Source: Synechococcus sp. WH 8101 (lineage in GTDB: Bacteria > Cyanobacteriota > Cyanobacteriia > PCC-6307 > Cyanobiaceae). Taken from it: a DNA stretch of 64,000 nucleotides. A program made the translations under genes and the position numbers. The stretch is taken from NCBI RefSeq assembly GCF_004209775.1, contig NZ_CP035914.1:1178001-1242000 (forward strand). The letters run 5' to 3'. Position 1 is the stretch's first letter; every line of letters starts with the position of its first letter. The notes beneath the pieces were generated by a model. It saw nothing but the letters and a program-made list of their open reading frames with translations, did not search any database and was not told where the DNA came from. This document shows, one piece after another, positions 1 to 7,724 of the stretch.

Positions 1-86
1 ACCGAGAAGAGGAGGTGTACGTGGCCGAGTGCCCGGAAGTGGGCACCGTGAGCCAAGGCGACACCGTGGAAGAAGTGCTGCCGTTG
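1..86 (+). pseudogene. HicB-like antitoxin fragment
   Basis: The open frame entering from the left edge reads REEEVYVAECPEVGTVSQGD and then TVEEVLP. This is the typical N-terminal half of a HicB/UPF0150 antitoxin (YVAECPE..SQGDT.EEAL). After that the similarity stops and the frame continues into unrelated sequence, so the helix-turn-helix or ribbon-helix-helix end is missing. No HicA toxin is visible. It is probably a remnant, although the 5' end lies outside the window. Confidence 0.6.
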
Positions 87-456
87 GTGATGCTGCCGCT
101 CTTTGCGGGCCACGCATTGACCCGTTGGGCCCTCCAAGGGTCATACGAGTGGTCATACCAATGGACAGTGCCCAGGAGGCGCGCGCCATTCATCGGTTTG
201 AGTTCAGGCGCAGACGAAGACAGGACTTGCTGCGGTCGCTGGAAGAGCCCCATCCCGACAGCATCACCATCGGCACCCCAGCACTGGGGGCGCTGTACCC
301 AATGCTTGAAACCGGCAGCAGATTCAAGCCCCAGCCGCTTCAGGTGCCTCCGAGCAAACCAGATCGGCAGATTTGCAGGCATCACTGAGGACCTGCAGCA
401 GCACTCGAGGTGACTCCTTGAGCAGCTCCACCCAGTGGCTCAGATAGGCGGCGTGA

Positions 457-690
457 TGCCTTGGCCTCAGCGAAGCCGCACCAGTAGGGCAGGGCTGAGC
501 CTCGCAGGTGCAGGCCCAGGGTGAGCAGTGCTGGATTGGCGCCGCGGTAGCGGCGGCCTCAGAGCAGATTCACGTGGTGCCCCCCCGAGGCGGCATCCCA
601 CTCGCGCCGCCAGGGGTTGGTGCCGGCCTCCAGCAAGGCGACCATGGAGGCCACCAGCTTCTCCTCAGGTGAGACCTTGGAGGCAGCACT
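457..690 (-). pseudogene. ArdC-like antirestriction protein remnant with in-frame stop
   Basis: Read on the minus strand, the translation has EKLVASMVALLEAGTNPWRR, then HHVNLL, a TGA stop, and in the same frame GRRYRGANPALL followed by LPYWCGFAEAKA. That is the order of conserved segments in the ArdC N-terminal (single-strand DNA-binding, DUF1738) domain of plasmid antirestriction proteins. The stop replaces the small residue expected between NLL and GRRYRG. Sequence beyond FAEAKA no longer matches. It is a decayed gene typical of plasmid- or phage-derived DNA. Confidence 0.6.
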
Positions 691-939
691 CGCTCTGGAG
701 GATCGAGGGGATCGGGAAGGGGAAGCAACAGCCACGGGGGAATAAGCGCAGGACCGCAAGCGCAAGCCCGGCCGCGCACGCTGAGGATTCCTGCGCGACG
801 ACTTTTGGGGTCTTCAGGGAGAAACTGATCCCCCGGCAGGTCAGTGCTCGTCGTATTTCTGAGCCATAGGCTGCTGGGCACAGCAGACAAGAGCCTCTAG
901 CACCATGGTGTCCAGAACCGCTGAGGGAGGAGTGCTGCT

Positions 940-1491
940 GTGGGTTTTCGTTTCCGTCGCTCCGCCCGCTTGGGCGCCCTGCGGTTTCACTTCTCCAAAA
1001 ACGGCCTGAGTTCGATCTCAGTTGGTGGCCGGGGTGCCTCGTTCAATGTGCCGGTGAATCGCCGGAGTGGAGCGCGCAGCACGGTGGGCCTGCCAGGGAC
1101 TGGCCTGAGCTGGAGTGTGGAGCATGAGGCAGACGCTGCCAGGGGCTTGCCCAACAGCCGCCGGCTCAAACCAGGGCAGCTGCAGCTGCTCAAACAGGAA
1201 TGCCTGCAGATCCTGCACCAGGAGCTCTTTTCCCCAGACAACGACGCCCACCGGCTCTGGAGCGAGGGACTGGTGAGCCAGCTGCTGCTCGATCCACGCG
1301 TCAAGGGCCGCACCGCTGGATTGCTGGCGCTGATCGAAACCCCAGAAGCGATGCAGGCCTACATCGAGCGGGGCCGGAGCCAGGACGACGTCAAACGGCG
1401 GGCGCAGCGCTGCCTCCAGGCAGCGGAGCTGGCCGGGCGGTTGCTCAATCCCGGTGGCGAGAAATACCTGAATGAGACAACCGAGAAATGA
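940..1491 (+). CDS. DUF4236-domain protein
   Basis: The 183-residue product starts MGFRFRRSARLGALRFHFSK, then has SSISVGGRGASFNV and TVGLPGTGLSW. These are the hallmarks of the DUF4236 domain, a short N-terminal beta-rich module of unknown function found in many bacteria. The remaining 110 residues are helical and charged and I do not recognise them. The GTG start is chosen because a GGAGG-type ribosome binding site lies about 10 bases upstream and the DUF4236 domain begins right there. Both flanks are non-coding or decayed. Confidence 0.75.
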   Translation: MGFRFRRSARLGALRFHFSKNGLSSISVGGRGASFNVPVNRRSGARSTVGLPGTGLSWSVEHEADAARGLPNSRRLKPGQLQLLKQECLQILHQELFSPDNDAHRLWSEGLVSQLLLDPRVKGRTAGLLALIETPEAMQAYIERGRSQDDVKRRAQRCLQAAELAGRLLNPGGEKYLNETTEK

Positions 1492-1677
1492 GTGGTTGTA
1501 CTGATCGCGGCACCCCGTCAACTGCGGGACGCTCGGGACAGCGGGCTGGGAAGCCTGCATCGGCCGTTGTCATGCCAGGCGGGCTTGAGACCCCCGCCTT
1601 TTCTCTGGCCAAGTGCTGCATCGATCACACCAGCGTCCGCGTTTCCGGCCTAGACAATCCTGAGACGCCTGAGACTC

Positions 1678-1872
1678 ATGCCTGCCTTTGCTGTGGCCTG
1701 CACCCCGCGCGGGTCTTCGATTGAGCGGTTGCAGGCTGGTCGCTACCGGGTCTGCGACACCGACCATCACTGCCGGGAGGTGGAGGACGTCTGGACCGCC
1801 TTTGAGCTGGTGCGGGAACTGGAGCTCGAGGGTGCACCGCTGAGCGACACGAACCTTGCTGAGAACAGCTGA
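1678..1872 (+). CDS. small hypothetical protein, paralogue of the 2.7-2.9 kb gene
   Basis: The product has 64 residues. Its central part (SSIERLQAGRYRVCDTDHHC) is clearly related to the product of the minus-strand gene at 2729-2932: both share RL...YR-V/I-CD...-CR-V...W.A.E....LE.G..L.D. The conserved Cys and His residues suggest metal binding or a structural role, but no function is known to me. Its stop codon overlaps the start of the next gene (TGATG), so the two are probably translated together. Confidence 0.6.
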   Translation: MPAFAVACTPRGSSIERLQAGRYRVCDTDHHCREVEDVWTAFELVRELELEGAPLSDTNLAENS

Positions 1873-2111
1873 TGCCAGACGAGCGCCGCTATCGCCTCAC
1901 CGATGCTGCGATGCAACCCCACCCTTATCTGGATGTTGATTACCCGTCTCTGCAGGAGGCCCTGGATGCGGCACGCCAATGGAGCCGCAACCGGGCCCTG
2001 GACTCCTATCAGGCTTCGATCGGCGTGGAGGTGAGCACCGAGCGGGGGGATTGGCGCACCCTGATGCTGCCGACCGAGATCCAGCAACTGGACTTGATCA
2101 GCAAGGGGTGA
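1872..2111 (+). CDS. hypothetical protein
   Basis: The 79-residue soluble protein begins MPDERRYRLTDAAMQPHPYL, with a conserved-looking stretch LQEALDAARQWSRNRAL and a C-terminal TLMLPTEIQQLDLI. The pattern resembles small picocyanobacterial proteins of unknown function, but I cannot name a family. It overlaps the preceding small gene by one base, so the two form a two-gene unit. Confidence 0.6.
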   Translation: MPDERRYRLTDAAMQPHPYLDVDYPSLQEALDAARQWSRNRALDSYQASIGVEVSTERGDWRTLMLPTEIQQLDLISKG

Positions 2112-2186
2112 AGCGGCAGAAGCGTCGCCGTTCACACACCCATTCTGGTGGGCCTGCGTTGTCATCACGTCAATTGCTGCCTCCCC

Positions 2187-2360
2187 ATGGGCTCCAAGTT
2201 GACGATTACAGGATCGACCCGAGAACGCTCTGCCGTTGATGAGTTGCTGTCGGTCCGCTTCTGGATGAACGGCATGGCTCAAACGGTTCAGGTAGAACGC
2301 TCTCGCGCTCTGCGATGCCGCCGTGACCTGCTGTCCACCGGGGCGGTGCTGCTGAATTGA
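2187..2360 (+). CDS. possible small protein
   Basis: The ORF encodes 57 residues if the ATG at 2187 is used (a GTG at 2148 would add 13). The C-terminal part, QVERSRALRCRRDLLSTGAV, has the composition of a real protein, and the reading frame is compatible with the short genes on either side. I recognise no family. Chance coding is possible. Confidence 0.35.
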   Translation: MGSKLTITGSTRERSAVDELLSVRFWMNGMAQTVQVERSRALRCRRDLLSTGAVLLN

Positions 2361-2432
2361 TTTTGGAAAATTGTCTGTGATTCTGACGATTGTGTCTGTG
2401 GAGTTCACATCCTGCAGTCGATGCCGACTGCC

Positions 2433-2627
2433 ATGTTCACGATCGAGCGGAAGACCTCAGACGGTTGGGTGTCTGTGATTGCGTACAAAACCGAATTGCG
2501 GGCGTTTCTGATGGCCCGCAGTCAATGCTTGAGCACTGGAGAGACCTACCGCGTGTTTGACCACAACGGTGATGTGACCAGCGAGGTCACGTTCGCGGAA
2601 TGCAATCGCCAGTTGGGGGCGCGGTAG
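2433..2627 (+). CDS. small hypothetical protein
   Basis: The product is a 64-residue protein starting MFTIERKTSDGWVSVIAYKT with the segment STGETYRVFDHNGDV. This W..V..YKTELRA......STGE.YRV.D pattern recurs in short picocyanobacterial proteins of unknown role and distantly resembles the minus-strand gene at 25167-25337 (STGKRHRLVDDSGRL). The inner ATG at 2433 is preferred over 2421 because the recognisable fold begins there. Confidence 0.6.
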   Translation: MFTIERKTSDGWVSVIAYKTELRAFLMARSQCLSTGETYRVFDHNGDVTSEVTFAECNRQLGAR

Positions 2628-2728
2628 CGATCGGACCATCGGCGCGGTTTGCCGGAGCCCAAAGATCGAGGTATGTGCATCGATGGCCGATGGCTGAGTT
2701 TTGGATGCTGAGCAGTGCTGCGATGGCG

Positions 2729-2932
2729 TCAATCGAGCAGGAGGTCGCGAATGCTTGGAACGACGATGTCGTCCAGGGCAATGCCCCGTTCCAGATCTTT
2801 GATCACTTCTTGAGCGGCCCAGGTCCCCACAACGGTGCGGCAGTGGTTGTTGCGATCACAAATGCGGTACTGGGTCAGGCGGCTGCGGCTGATCGCAAGA
2901 CCAGGTGTGTGGCTTTTGATGGTCGGGTGCAT
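2729..2932 (-). CDS. small hypothetical protein, paralogue of the 1.7-1.9 kb gene
   Basis: The product has 67 residues. The segment SRLTQYRICDRNNHCRTV followed by W.A.EVIKDLE matches the product of the plus-strand gene at 1678-1872, so the two are diverged copies of one family, now in opposite orientation. The paired Cys residues are retained. Function unknown. Confidence 0.6.
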   Translation of the reverse strand: MHPTIKSHTPGLAISRSRLTQYRICDRNNHCRTVVGTWAAQEVIKDLERGIALDDIVVPSIRDLLLD

Positions 2933-3013
2933 CGCATCTCACGCAACTTGCCAAGATCTAACCGATCAGGTGCTTCCCCACTGTTCTCCATGAGCAGGAG
3001 GACATGACGCTTG

Positions 3014-5044
3014 CTACAGCCTCAGATCGAGAGTGCATCCGCCCCGCACACTTGGCAGTGGTGAGGCGCGATCAATCCGTCCTGCCGCCATCGTCTTGAT
3101 CTGACTGGAGTCACTGGCAAGAAACCCCTCGGATTCCGTCGCTAAGTGCCACACAGCGATCGGAGCGTCGTCGATCTGGGAGCGCAATTCGAGGCAGAGG
3201 GGGAGATCGGTTGGCAGACAGGGATGCAGGCAAGGAAACAGCGCTTCCTCGCGGTAGCGCACAGCCAGAGGTTGCTCCGGATGGGGCCAGGGCAAGGCTC
3301 GTCCCTGCAACACCAGGTGACAGTTTTTTTGCAGGGTCTGATCGGCAGTCACTTCGAAACGCCTCAGGGAACTGTCGACAAAGCGGCTTGTGCTGCCTCC
3401 CTCCACCGGTGTATCGCAAAGCAGAGGCCAGGGTTCGAGGGCCTGACGCACCCAGAGCTGTCCCTGATCCGAGCACCAGTGCAGCAACACGGGGAATCGC
3501 CAGTCCCAGATGGCTCGGAAGGGTTGCTGATCCAGCGTTAATCCGCTGCGCGTCAGATCGGCCAGCACCGTTTCCAGATCACGCCAGAGTTCGCTGGGGA
3601 GCAGGGCGCGGTCATGGAGCGATTCCCCCCAGGGGTGAAAGTCCACGGGCCGCGTATGGGGTTCGAGCAAACGAACAGCCAGGGCTCGGAACAGCAGCGC
3701 CACCGCCGAACTCCAGTGGTGATCCGGCAGCGTTTCAATGGCCCTGAATTCCAACAGGCCCTGGCAACCAGCAGACCAGGCTGGATTCCAGAATTTGTCG
3801 AGACTGATTTCACTGCGATGGGTGTTGCCGCTCCGGTCGGCATGCAGATGGCGCAACGTTTCACCGATCGCTACGCGCTGATCACCGTCCGGCAGGCGCT
3901 CCAGGGTGTGGAGTGCGAGCTGGAGATCGAGCCGGTTGGCACTTCCTTCATCAGGCCTGGGTGATTGGGAGGCCGGACCAACACTGCGCCCATTGAAGAG
4001 ATAGGCGAGCGAGGGGTGGTGTTGCCAGTAGCGCAGAAGGCCGACGAGCCAGGCCGGGCGTGAGAAGAACGGATTGTCGTCCAGGTTTGGTCCGCCAAGC
4101 AGCAAATGGTTGCCACCACCGGTGCTCTCCTGCCTGTTGTTCCGGAACCGCCAACTGCGCAACCCCACATGGGTCGCGGCTTGTTCAAGGCAGTGCATCC
4201 AATCGGCGTAGTCCTGCCAGGTGTGACACACGGGAAGGTTGACTTCCAGAACTCCGGGATCGGCGGTGATGCCAAGCACCTGCCACTGCGTCATTGCATC
4301 CCAGGGCAGAACCCCACTGAGCTCAGGCTCAGACCAGGTCTGGCTGTGTCTGGCGATGGAGCGCAATAACAGCAGCAGTGGTTCCCGCTCCAAGGGCGGC
4401 AGAAAGATCGTCCAGCCCTCCGGATCGCTCTCAAGCGTCAGGACCTGGCGTAAGGCATCGTCTGGGAAATGCTCCAGTGGCAGGCGCAGGCCAGCTGGTC
4501 CTGGGGCCTGAGTGAGTTGGCGCAGCGGTTCTGGCAGCGGCCATGGCACGCCTCTCCAGAGGCCCTGATCACAGCTGAGCGGTACCGCCCAGATCTGACG
4601 ATCCGATTGGAGCGGATCCCTCAGGGGAAGCGGGTGGAGGGGGCAACGCAGATCAGCACCGACGGCGTGGATCAGGTCGAGCAGCTGCTGTTGCGATGGG
4701 ATGGCGTTGCTGGTGTTGCTGGTGTTGCCGTGCTGCGGCCAGTGCACCAGGGGCTGACCATCCAGCCCTGTGATCAGACGCAAGACCCAGCGAGGGTTGA
4801 CTTCGCCGTCGTAGCGCTTTCCAGGGCAATGAATCAGAGAGGATCCAGGCCAGGCGCGTCGTCGTAGTTCGCCAGCGAGAGCACGGGCATAGGTCAGCTT
4901 TGTGGGTCCATCAGCGCTCACATTCCATTCGGCGCCATCGGGATGCAGAGGAACGAGGGTTGGTTCTCCGCCCATGGTGAGCTGGATGCCGGCATCCCGA
5001 AGTCGTTGCTCGACAACGGCGGTGGTTGCAGTGTTGGCAGCCAT
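3014..5044 (-). CDS. DUF2126-domain protein (transglutaminase-associated)
   Basis: The protein has 676 residues from the ATG at 5044, the start that places IQLTMGGEPTLVP near the N-terminus. Segments such as GGGNHLLLGGPNLDDNPFFS, RYWQHHPSLAYLFNG and SQSPRPDE are characteristic of DUF2126, the large C-terminal region of a transglutaminase-like protein family. In many bacteria this region is fused behind a transglutaminase core domain; here it stands alone and no transglutaminase gene is adjacent. No signal peptide is evident. Catalytic function is not established; a role in peptide or amide chemistry is only suggested by the usual partner domain. Confidence 0.8.
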   Translation of the reverse strand: MAANTATTAVVEQRLRDAGIQLTMGGEPTLVPLHPDGAEWNVSADGPTKLTYARALAGELRRRAWPGSSLIHCPGKRYDGEVNPRWVLRLITGLDGQPLVHWPQHGNTSNTSNAIPSQQQLLDLIHAVGADLRCPLHPLPLRDPLQSDRQIWAVPLSCDQGLWRGVPWPLPEPLRQLTQAPGPAGLRLPLEHFPDDALRQVLTLESDPEGWTIFLPPLEREPLLLLLRSIARHSQTWSEPELSGVLPWDAMTQWQVLGITADPGVLEVNLPVCHTWQDYADWMHCLEQAATHVGLRSWRFRNNRQESTGGGNHLLLGGPNLDDNPFFSRPAWLVGLLRYWQHHPSLAYLFNGRSVGPASQSPRPDEGSANRLDLQLALHTLERLPDGDQRVAIGETLRHLHADRSGNTHRSEISLDKFWNPAWSAGCQGLLEFRAIETLPDHHWSSAVALLFRALAVRLLEPHTRPVDFHPWGESLHDRALLPSELWRDLETVLADLTRSGLTLDQQPFRAIWDWRFPVLLHWCSDQGQLWVRQALEPWPLLCDTPVEGGSTSRFVDSSLRRFEVTADQTLQKNCHLVLQGRALPWPHPEQPLAVRYREEALFPCLHPCLPTDLPLCLELRSQIDDAPIAVWHLATESEGFLASDSSQIKTMAAGRIDRASPLPSVRGGCTLDLRL

Positions 5045-5308
5045 CCCTGGTCTCCCGGCCGTGCGGTGTTCCGACCACCTCCAGCTTTCTGAAGCCAGGG
5101 GGTGGTGCAGGTAACGATCCACACCCTTTTCGCCTTTCGTTCTCGCCAGATCCGACTTTCAGTGGAAGGTGACCCGTTCGATGGAACCGGCCAGCACCTC
5201 GGTTTCTGGTTCAGAAGCGTTGGCGCCCGCGTGTTCTCCCCGGTGTCCTGCCGGCATCGGTGGCGGAATCAGGGGGCCATTCCATTGTGAGGATCTGCGG
5301 CCACCAGG

Positions 5309-5554
5309 TCATTCCGCCGCTGCCAGTTCCTGTTGCAGGGAGCGCAACCAGTGCCAGTCCTCGGCGGTCAGCTGAAAGCGATCAAGGCGTGAGACCGTGC
5401 GGCGCAAACGCGCTGGCGTCAGCTGGTGTTCGGCCTTCTCTGCCAACTGGCTGATCAGCACCGGATCGCGACGTTTGATCGCCACCGCCAGGCAGCAGAG
5501 CCAGCGTTGGCCTGGCGTCAGTGGGGTGGGTGAGAAGGGAATGGTTTCTGGCAT
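5309..5554 (-). CDS. hypothetical protein
   Basis: The 81-residue soluble, helical protein (MPETIPFSPTPLTPGQRWLC...) contains a charged helix, LISQLAEKAEHQLTPARLRR. The inner Met at 5554 is used because the PETIPF start has normal composition, while the seven upstream residues look accidental. It sits about 265 bases upstream of the DUF2126 gene on the same strand, a gap in which I see nothing. Family unknown. Confidence 0.55.
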   Translation of the reverse strand: MPETIPFSPTPLTPGQRWLCCLAVAIKRRDPVLISQLAEKAEHQLTPARLRRTVSRLDRFQLTAEDWHWLRSLQQELAAAE

Positions 5555-5727
5555 GGCATCAGGGCAGCACTCCAAGCTATGGAGCAGTGTTCGCGGCTTG
5601 CTCAGGGCTCTTGGGCCTCAGCCGTTGTGCTGTTTTGAACCGTCAGATGTGGCGATCCGCACGCCTGCGGGACGTCAGTGCCGGATGAATTCGATCAGGC
5701 TGATGGCCAGGCGGAGCGATGGTGCCG

Positions 5728-5946
5728 ATGCGTGAGATCACCTTTGAAGTGGAACAGGCCAGGACCAGGCAGCTGACCGGGCGCTCCCGCAACCCACAAC
5801 TGCGGATCGATGCCAGCAGCCTGGAGGAGCTGCAGCATGAGGCCCGCGATGCCCTGATTCAGCACTACGGGCCTGCCCATGTGGGCTACCGGGCCCGGGT
5901 GCGCCGCCGCGTCAAGCTGATGCCGAGTGGCGGGGAGCATCGCTGA
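5728..5946 (+). CDS. hypothetical protein
   Basis: The 72-residue protein starts MREITFEVEQARTRQLTGRS and has the segment LRIDASSLEELQHEARDALI. This layout of an N-terminal strand followed by a helix starting SLEELQ.EA..AL resembles HicB-like or other small alpha/beta proteins, but it lacks the HicB signature. Its 3' end overlaps the convergent small gene at 5912-6112 by about 35 bases. Confidence 0.55.
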   Translation: MREITFEVEQARTRQLTGRSRNPQLRIDASSLEELQHEARDALIQHYGPAHVGYRARVRRRVKLMPSGGEHR

Positions 5947-6112
5947 GCAGGCAGCCCCAGGCGCGGCGCTGGATCGTCACCGGTTGGGAGTTGATTCCTG
6001 TTGCTGTTGCTGTTGTTGACGCCTGAGCTGCGGGGCGCATGACGACCACCTGGCAGAGATCGCCGATGCGGCGGGCATGCAGCAATTCGGGGATGGGAGC
6101 GACGCGTGCCAT
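5912..6112 (-). CDS. small basic protein under a module element
   Basis: The product has 66 residues from the ATG at 6112 (MARVAPIPELLHARRIGDLC, then QVVVMRP). That start is chosen because one of the six repeated CGAAC-N7-CATACSTTG elements ends 21 bases upstream, the same distance seen before other genes of this module. The protein is basic with a low-complexity Ser/Thr/Ala middle part. I do not recognise it. The final 35 bases overlap the convergent plus-strand gene. Confidence 0.5.
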   Translation of the reverse strand: MARVAPIPELLHARRIGDLCQVVVMRPAAQASTTATATGINSQPVTIQRRAWGCLLSDAPRHSASA

Positions 6113-6132
6113 GGAGGGGAAGCAACTGCAGG

Positions 6133-6153
6133 CAACGTATGGGCCATGGTTCG
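6133..6153 (-). promoter_or_regulatory. module element copy 1 (CGAAC-N7-CATACGTTG)
   Basis: On the minus strand this site reads CGAAC, seven variable bases, then CATACGTTG. It lies 21 bases before the start codon of the gene at 5912-6112. Five other copies share the same spacing and orientation. The position suits a promoter or operator core. Confidence 0.6.
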
Positions 6154-6171
6154 GCTGCATCCCCGGTGTTG

Positions 6172-6528
6172 TCAGGGGGTCAGAGTTGTGGCTTGCCTGT
6201 TGCTGGGGCTTGGCTCTGTGAGTTCCAGGGTGAGGCCGTGGGTGGCGGCAGTGGCCTCTAGGGCGCGTATGAAGGCGCGAATGCGTGCTGTCGGTGGCTG
6301 GTGCTCCTGCTTCTTTTCATCAAAGAAGTCCTGCATCGCTTTGATCAGAGCAATGCCGCGCTCGGTCCCGAACTCGTTCCCCCAACAGAAGATCGGGCGT
6401 CCTGTATCAGCAAAGATCGAGACATCGATGGCCTCTCCGTTGCCATCCAGCAACCGCGCCATGAACAGATGCTCGAGCAGCTGTTCATGGTGGTGGTGAG
6501 TGGTTGCGTTGCCTTCTGCGAGGGTCAT
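6172..6528 (-). CDS. hypothetical protein
   Basis: The protein has 118 residues from the ATG at 6528 (MTLAEGNATTHHHHEQLLEH). It has a His-rich start, then a well-formed alpha/beta region, IDVSIFADTGRPIFCWGNEF, followed by GIALIKAMQDFFDEKK, and a basic-acidic C-terminal helix. I recognise no family. The upstream extension to 6669 has poor composition. It is divergent from the gene at 6831. Confidence 0.6.
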   Translation of the reverse strand: MTLAEGNATTHHHHEQLLEHLFMARLLDGNGEAIDVSIFADTGRPIFCWGNEFGTERGIALIKAMQDFFDEKKQEHQPPTARIRAFIRALEATAATHGLTLELTEPSPSNRQATTLTP

Positions 6529-6830
6529 GGCGGCTGCCTCTGGAGAGGAAACGTCTTCTTTCAACGTACAAACCAGTGGCCTGCTGGCAACTCCAGATCT
6601 GGTGGATGGTGCAGGTGCATGACGCCAGAGCTGAGTGAAATTTTGCGGATTTTGCATCAACAGCGACAACAGCTGAATGTCTTCTGGATGTTGTTGCCAT
6701 TTTTCTGCCCTGCTGGCTAGTCAATGGACAGGGCCCGGGATCGCATGGTACTGCCGTTGCAGTTGCGCAGGAGCGCGAATCGGGCCCGGTGTGGTGGTGG
6801 CCTGCCACGTGTTTGTGGAGTGATGATCCC

Positions 6831-7541
6831 ATGAAGAACGGCTATCTCAAGGAAGTGTTTGCGGTGGATCCCGCCAGCCACATCCTGTTTCTCAATTGCT
6901 GGTCTGCTGATCTGGAGCGTCTGCATGGCGGTGATCTGCGCTGGCCCCCGGTGGCGCTGCCGGCGGAGACCTGGACCGGTTTTGAAGAGATCGTGCTCTG
7001 GGAAACCGATCGCAACCGGGTGCTGTTCAAGCTCAATCTCAGGGGTTGGCAGCGCCTCAGGGGTGATCTCAATGCCTGGATTCCGCAGGTGGTGGCGATC
7101 GAGGAATTGCTGGAGCCGATGGAGATTTCTCTGGCCCTGGAGGCTGATGCCAACACGATCGTCAATGGCGACTGCAGCCGGATCAGCTTCCTGCCGATGC
7201 TGGAGCCGCGGGCGATTCCTGAGGAGCTGTTTGATCAACGCGAACGGCTGATCCAACGGGCTGTGCGGGAAGGCAGGCCGCACGATCGGGGCGAGAAGCT
7301 CGGCAGCGATTACTACCAGGAGGTGTTGCGCACCCTGCTGCGGCAGCACGACAGCCTGCGTTGGATGAAAGGCTGGCCCGAAACCTTTGCGGCGATCGTG
7401 GAGGCCCTGACACCGGAGACGACCCCGGCACAATTCCAGGGTGCTGATCTCAGCTATCTGACGGACCTGGGGTTGCAGCGGGGCTCGATCAGCACGGCGG
7501 ATGTGGAGCATTCACGTCACCTACAGATGTCGCTGCGCTGA
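6831..7541 (+). CDS. hypothetical protein
   Basis: The 236-residue soluble acidic protein begins MKNGYLKEVFAVDPASHILF. A long helical C-terminal half (EELFDQRERLIQRAVREGRP, then WMKGWPETFAAIVEALTPE) follows a beta-rich N-terminal half. The ATG at 6831 is preferred over the longer GTG start because the N-terminal segment before it is low in quality and a GGAG lies about 12 bases upstream. It is one of few plus-strand genes in this part of the module. No family recognised. Confidence 0.65.
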   Translation: MKNGYLKEVFAVDPASHILFLNCWSADLERLHGGDLRWPPVALPAETWTGFEEIVLWETDRNRVLFKLNLRGWQRLRGDLNAWIPQVVAIEELLEPMEISLALEADANTIVNGDCSRISFLPMLEPRAIPEELFDQRERLIQRAVREGRPHDRGEKLGSDYYQEVLRTLLRQHDSLRWMKGWPETFAAIVEALTPETTPAQFQGADLSYLTDLGLQRGSISTADVEHSRHLQMSLR

Positions 7542-7571
7542 CAGCAAAGTATTGGCAAAAGGCGAAAGCAT

Positions 7572-7595
7572 GAAAAAACCGGCCCTGGGGCCGGT
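7572..7595 (-). terminator. rho-independent terminator (minus strand)
   Basis: On the minus strand a perfect eight-base-pair stem (ACCGGCCC / GGGCCGGT) with a two-base loop is followed directly by six T residues. It can end transcripts coming from the metallophosphoesterase gene or starting at the element at 7680-7700. Confidence 0.8.
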
Positions 7596-7675
7596 GGTGG
7601 ATTGAGCACCGTTTCTGGTGGTGCCTCCCGCTGTTTCAGGCTCTGGCTCAGGGCACGCGCGACTGTTATCAGCTG
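7572..7675 (-). ncRNA. candidate short non-coding RNA
   Basis: Between the repeated element at 7680-7700 and the strong terminator at 7572-7595 lie about 85 bases with no plausible open frame on the minus strand (the GTG codons run into stops or through the terminator). In the other five cases the same element stands upstream of a protein gene. If the element is a promoter, its product here would be a terminated RNA of about 100 bases. There is no experimental or homology support. Confidence 0.35.
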
Positions 7676-7679
7676 CAGG

Positions 7680-7700
7680 CAACGTATGGACCAGCGTTCG
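7680..7700 (-). promoter_or_regulatory. module element copy 2 (CGAAC-N7-CATACGTTG)
   Basis: This minus-strand copy lies just behind the stop codon of the metallophosphoesterase gene (7725) and ahead of a non-coding stretch with a terminator. CGAAC and CATACGTTG are separated by exactly seven bases, as in the other copies. Confidence 0.6.
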
Positions 7701-7724
7701 CTGTGGGTTGCTGTGGTGTCCGGC

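Noticed and set aside
29-388. Plus-strand frame with Arg-rich protein
   Set aside because: Composition and lack of any motif point to a chance frame in decayed DNA.
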